From contig JBBQHP010000021.1 of the NCBI GenBank assembly GCA_038324085.1, positions 1 to 64,000 of the forward strand: a stretch of 64,000 bases of DNA, in the 5' to 3' direction. Source of the stretch: Ga0077523 sp038324085. GTDB taxonomy: Bacteria > Pseudomonadota > Gammaproteobacteria > Burkholderiales > Ga0077523. The notes under the pieces were generated by a model. It had not been told where the DNA came from. It was given only the letters and a program-made list of their open reading frames with translations, and searched no databases. A program made the position numbers and the translations under genes. Shown in pieces: positions 63,165-64,000 of this stretch. The stretch's first letter is position 1, and every line of letters starts with the position of its first letter.

Positions 63165-64000
63165 ATGGCTGAACTGTCGACGGATACCGTGGCATCGAGC
63201 CCCGCTGCGCAGGCGAGCAAGCGCACCGCTCCTGCGCGCAATTTCGCCGCGCGACTGTTCGGCTACGACGTGTTCATCTCGTTCGCGCTCGGCCCATCGC
63301 CGCGCGGCAGCCTCAGTTACGCCTCCGATCTCGCGCGCCGCCTGCGCGAGCGAGATTTCACCGTCTTCTTCAGCGAGGACGAAGCGCCGCCCGGCGAGCA
63401 GCTCGACACCACCCTGCTCAAGGCTCTGGATGGCTCCCGGCTTCTGGTGGTCGTCGCCAACCGGGGCACGCTGGCGGAGCCGCGCTGGGTCCGCAAGGAG
63501 GTGGAGGAATTCCGGCGCCGGCACCCAGACCGACCGGTGATACCGATCAGCGTCGGCGGTGCGCTGCTGGACCCGACGTTGGCCGGCCAGGCGCAAGAGT
63601 GGCTGGCCTTCCAGGACAAGATCTGGCTAGACGAGGCTGCCGACGCTTGCGAGACCGGTATCGCGAGCGCGGCTCTGATCGAACGCCTGGCGACCGCGCC
63701 GACCCGAGTCCGCTCGAATGTGTCGTGGCGCCGGGTGGTGCGCGGAGTCATTGCAGTGCTGGCAGCGCTGGCCATCGCGTTGGGGGTCGCGGCCAAGATG
63801 GCCACGGATAGCGCGGAGCGGGCTCGCGCCGAGCTTCGCCGCTCGATATCACTGCGCTTGACCGGGGAGGCACCGGCCATGCTCATGGGCGCTCGTGCGG
63901 GCGGCGACGAGCAAGCTGTCCAGCAAGTGCTGGTCGCCCGCGCCCTGGCGGGCCCGACCGCAGAGGTGGACGCGGCGATGCTGTCCACCCTCAAGGCCGT
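63165..64000 (+). CDS. TIR-domain membrane protein (3' end outside the window)
   Basis: ATG 63165, with GGAG immediately before, opens a frame that stays open to the last base (278 codons seen). Residues 34-160 form a TIR domain: YDVFISFA, then RRLRERDFTVFFSEDEAPPGEQLD and a catalytic-Glu block (WVRKEVEEF). A basic segment and a single transmembrane helix (about 191-211, VIAVLAALAIALGVAAKM) follow. Then comes a charged helix LRRSISLRLTGEAP leading to QVLVARALAGPT, which resembles the stretch before WD40 or other repeats in TIR fusion proteins. TIR proteins may cleave NAD+ or sense in defence. The C-terminal part is missing. Confidence 0.85.
   Translation, partial: MAELSTDTVASSPAAQASKRTAPARNFAARLFGYDVFISFALGPSPRGSLSYASDLARRLRERDFTVFFSEDEAPPGEQLDTTLLKALDGSRLLVVVANRGTLAEPRWVRKEVEEFRRRHPDRPVIPISVGGALLDPTLAGQAQEWLAFQDKIWLDEAADACETGIASAALIERLATAPTRVRSNVSWRRVVRGVIAVLAALAIALGVAAKMATDSAERARAELRRSISLRLTGEAPAMLMGARAGGDEQAVQQVLVARALAGPTAEVDAAMLSTLKA

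Noticed and set aside
62613..63596. Minus-strand frame with a CTPCH string (possible haem motif)
   Set aside because: Only one CxxCH and no cytochrome context; the frame runs antisense through the TIR gene and lacks a ribosome site.

Overview
The window is GC-rich chromosomal DNA with the gene content and order of a betaproteobacterium. The clues are yggT-proC-SRPBCC-yggS divergent from pilT-pilU, the ubiquinone block DUF971-ubiE-ubiJ-ubiB, a phoB-phoR pair, and a 1270-residue FAD/Fe-S oxidoreductase with a DUF3683-type N-terminus. I cannot name the genus. No rRNA, tRNA, CRISPR or prophage was recognised. The only mobile-element trace is the 3' end of an IS5-type transposase at base 1.

Layout. 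1-2.6 kb: IS end, a strong terminator, an HNH nuclease, and RtcB RNA ligase with its own terminator. 2.6-8 kb: a trypsin-like protease, a tiny Lys-rich protein, an Anbu-type proteasome-like protease followed by N-formylglutamate amidohydrolase and a transglutaminase-fold protein, then VIT and DUF1345 membrane proteins. 8-16.4 kb: dynamin-like GTPase, yggT, proC, SRPBCC protein, yggS, pilT, pilU and an orphan egtD. 16.3-24 kb: rlmL, a secreted HIRAN protein, a tandem ribbon-helix-helix protein, hemJ, an ABC-2 exporter, a hydrolase, a ferredoxin, a MazG-like protein, a VanZ protein and a DHH phosphoesterase. 24-28 kb: a polyamine-type ABC importer (ATPase, two permeases, binding protein). 28-41 kb: two separate RND tripartite efflux systems. 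41-46 kb: an NtrC-type two-component system and an outer-membrane porin. 46-53 kb: ubiquinone genes, a lipoprotein, phoB-phoR and a HIT protein. 53-62.5 kb: the large FAD/Fe-S enzyme, DUF4197, a LysR regulator, an ABC exporter, an alpha/beta hydrolase and a DUF4440 protein. 62.5-64 kb: 640 bases without a gene, then a TIR-domain membrane protein cut by the window end.

Genes that appear to work together. The strongest regulatory reading is at 40.73-41.13 kb. Two dyads lie between two opposite-facing -24/-12 (sigma-54) promoter candidates. One promoter reads into the kinase/NtrC-type regulator pair, the other into an RND operon that also carries an RraA-like gene. The other RND system is split around an AT-rich divergent promoter with a 9-bp-arm inverted repeat. 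phoB is preceded by three PhoB-box half-sites at 11-bp phasing and a correctly placed -10, and a second PhoB-box-like site lies before the neighbouring lipoprotein gene. The Anbu group lacks the ATP-grasp and alpha-E genes usually found with Anbu. All function calls come from motif reading by eye; no database search was run.
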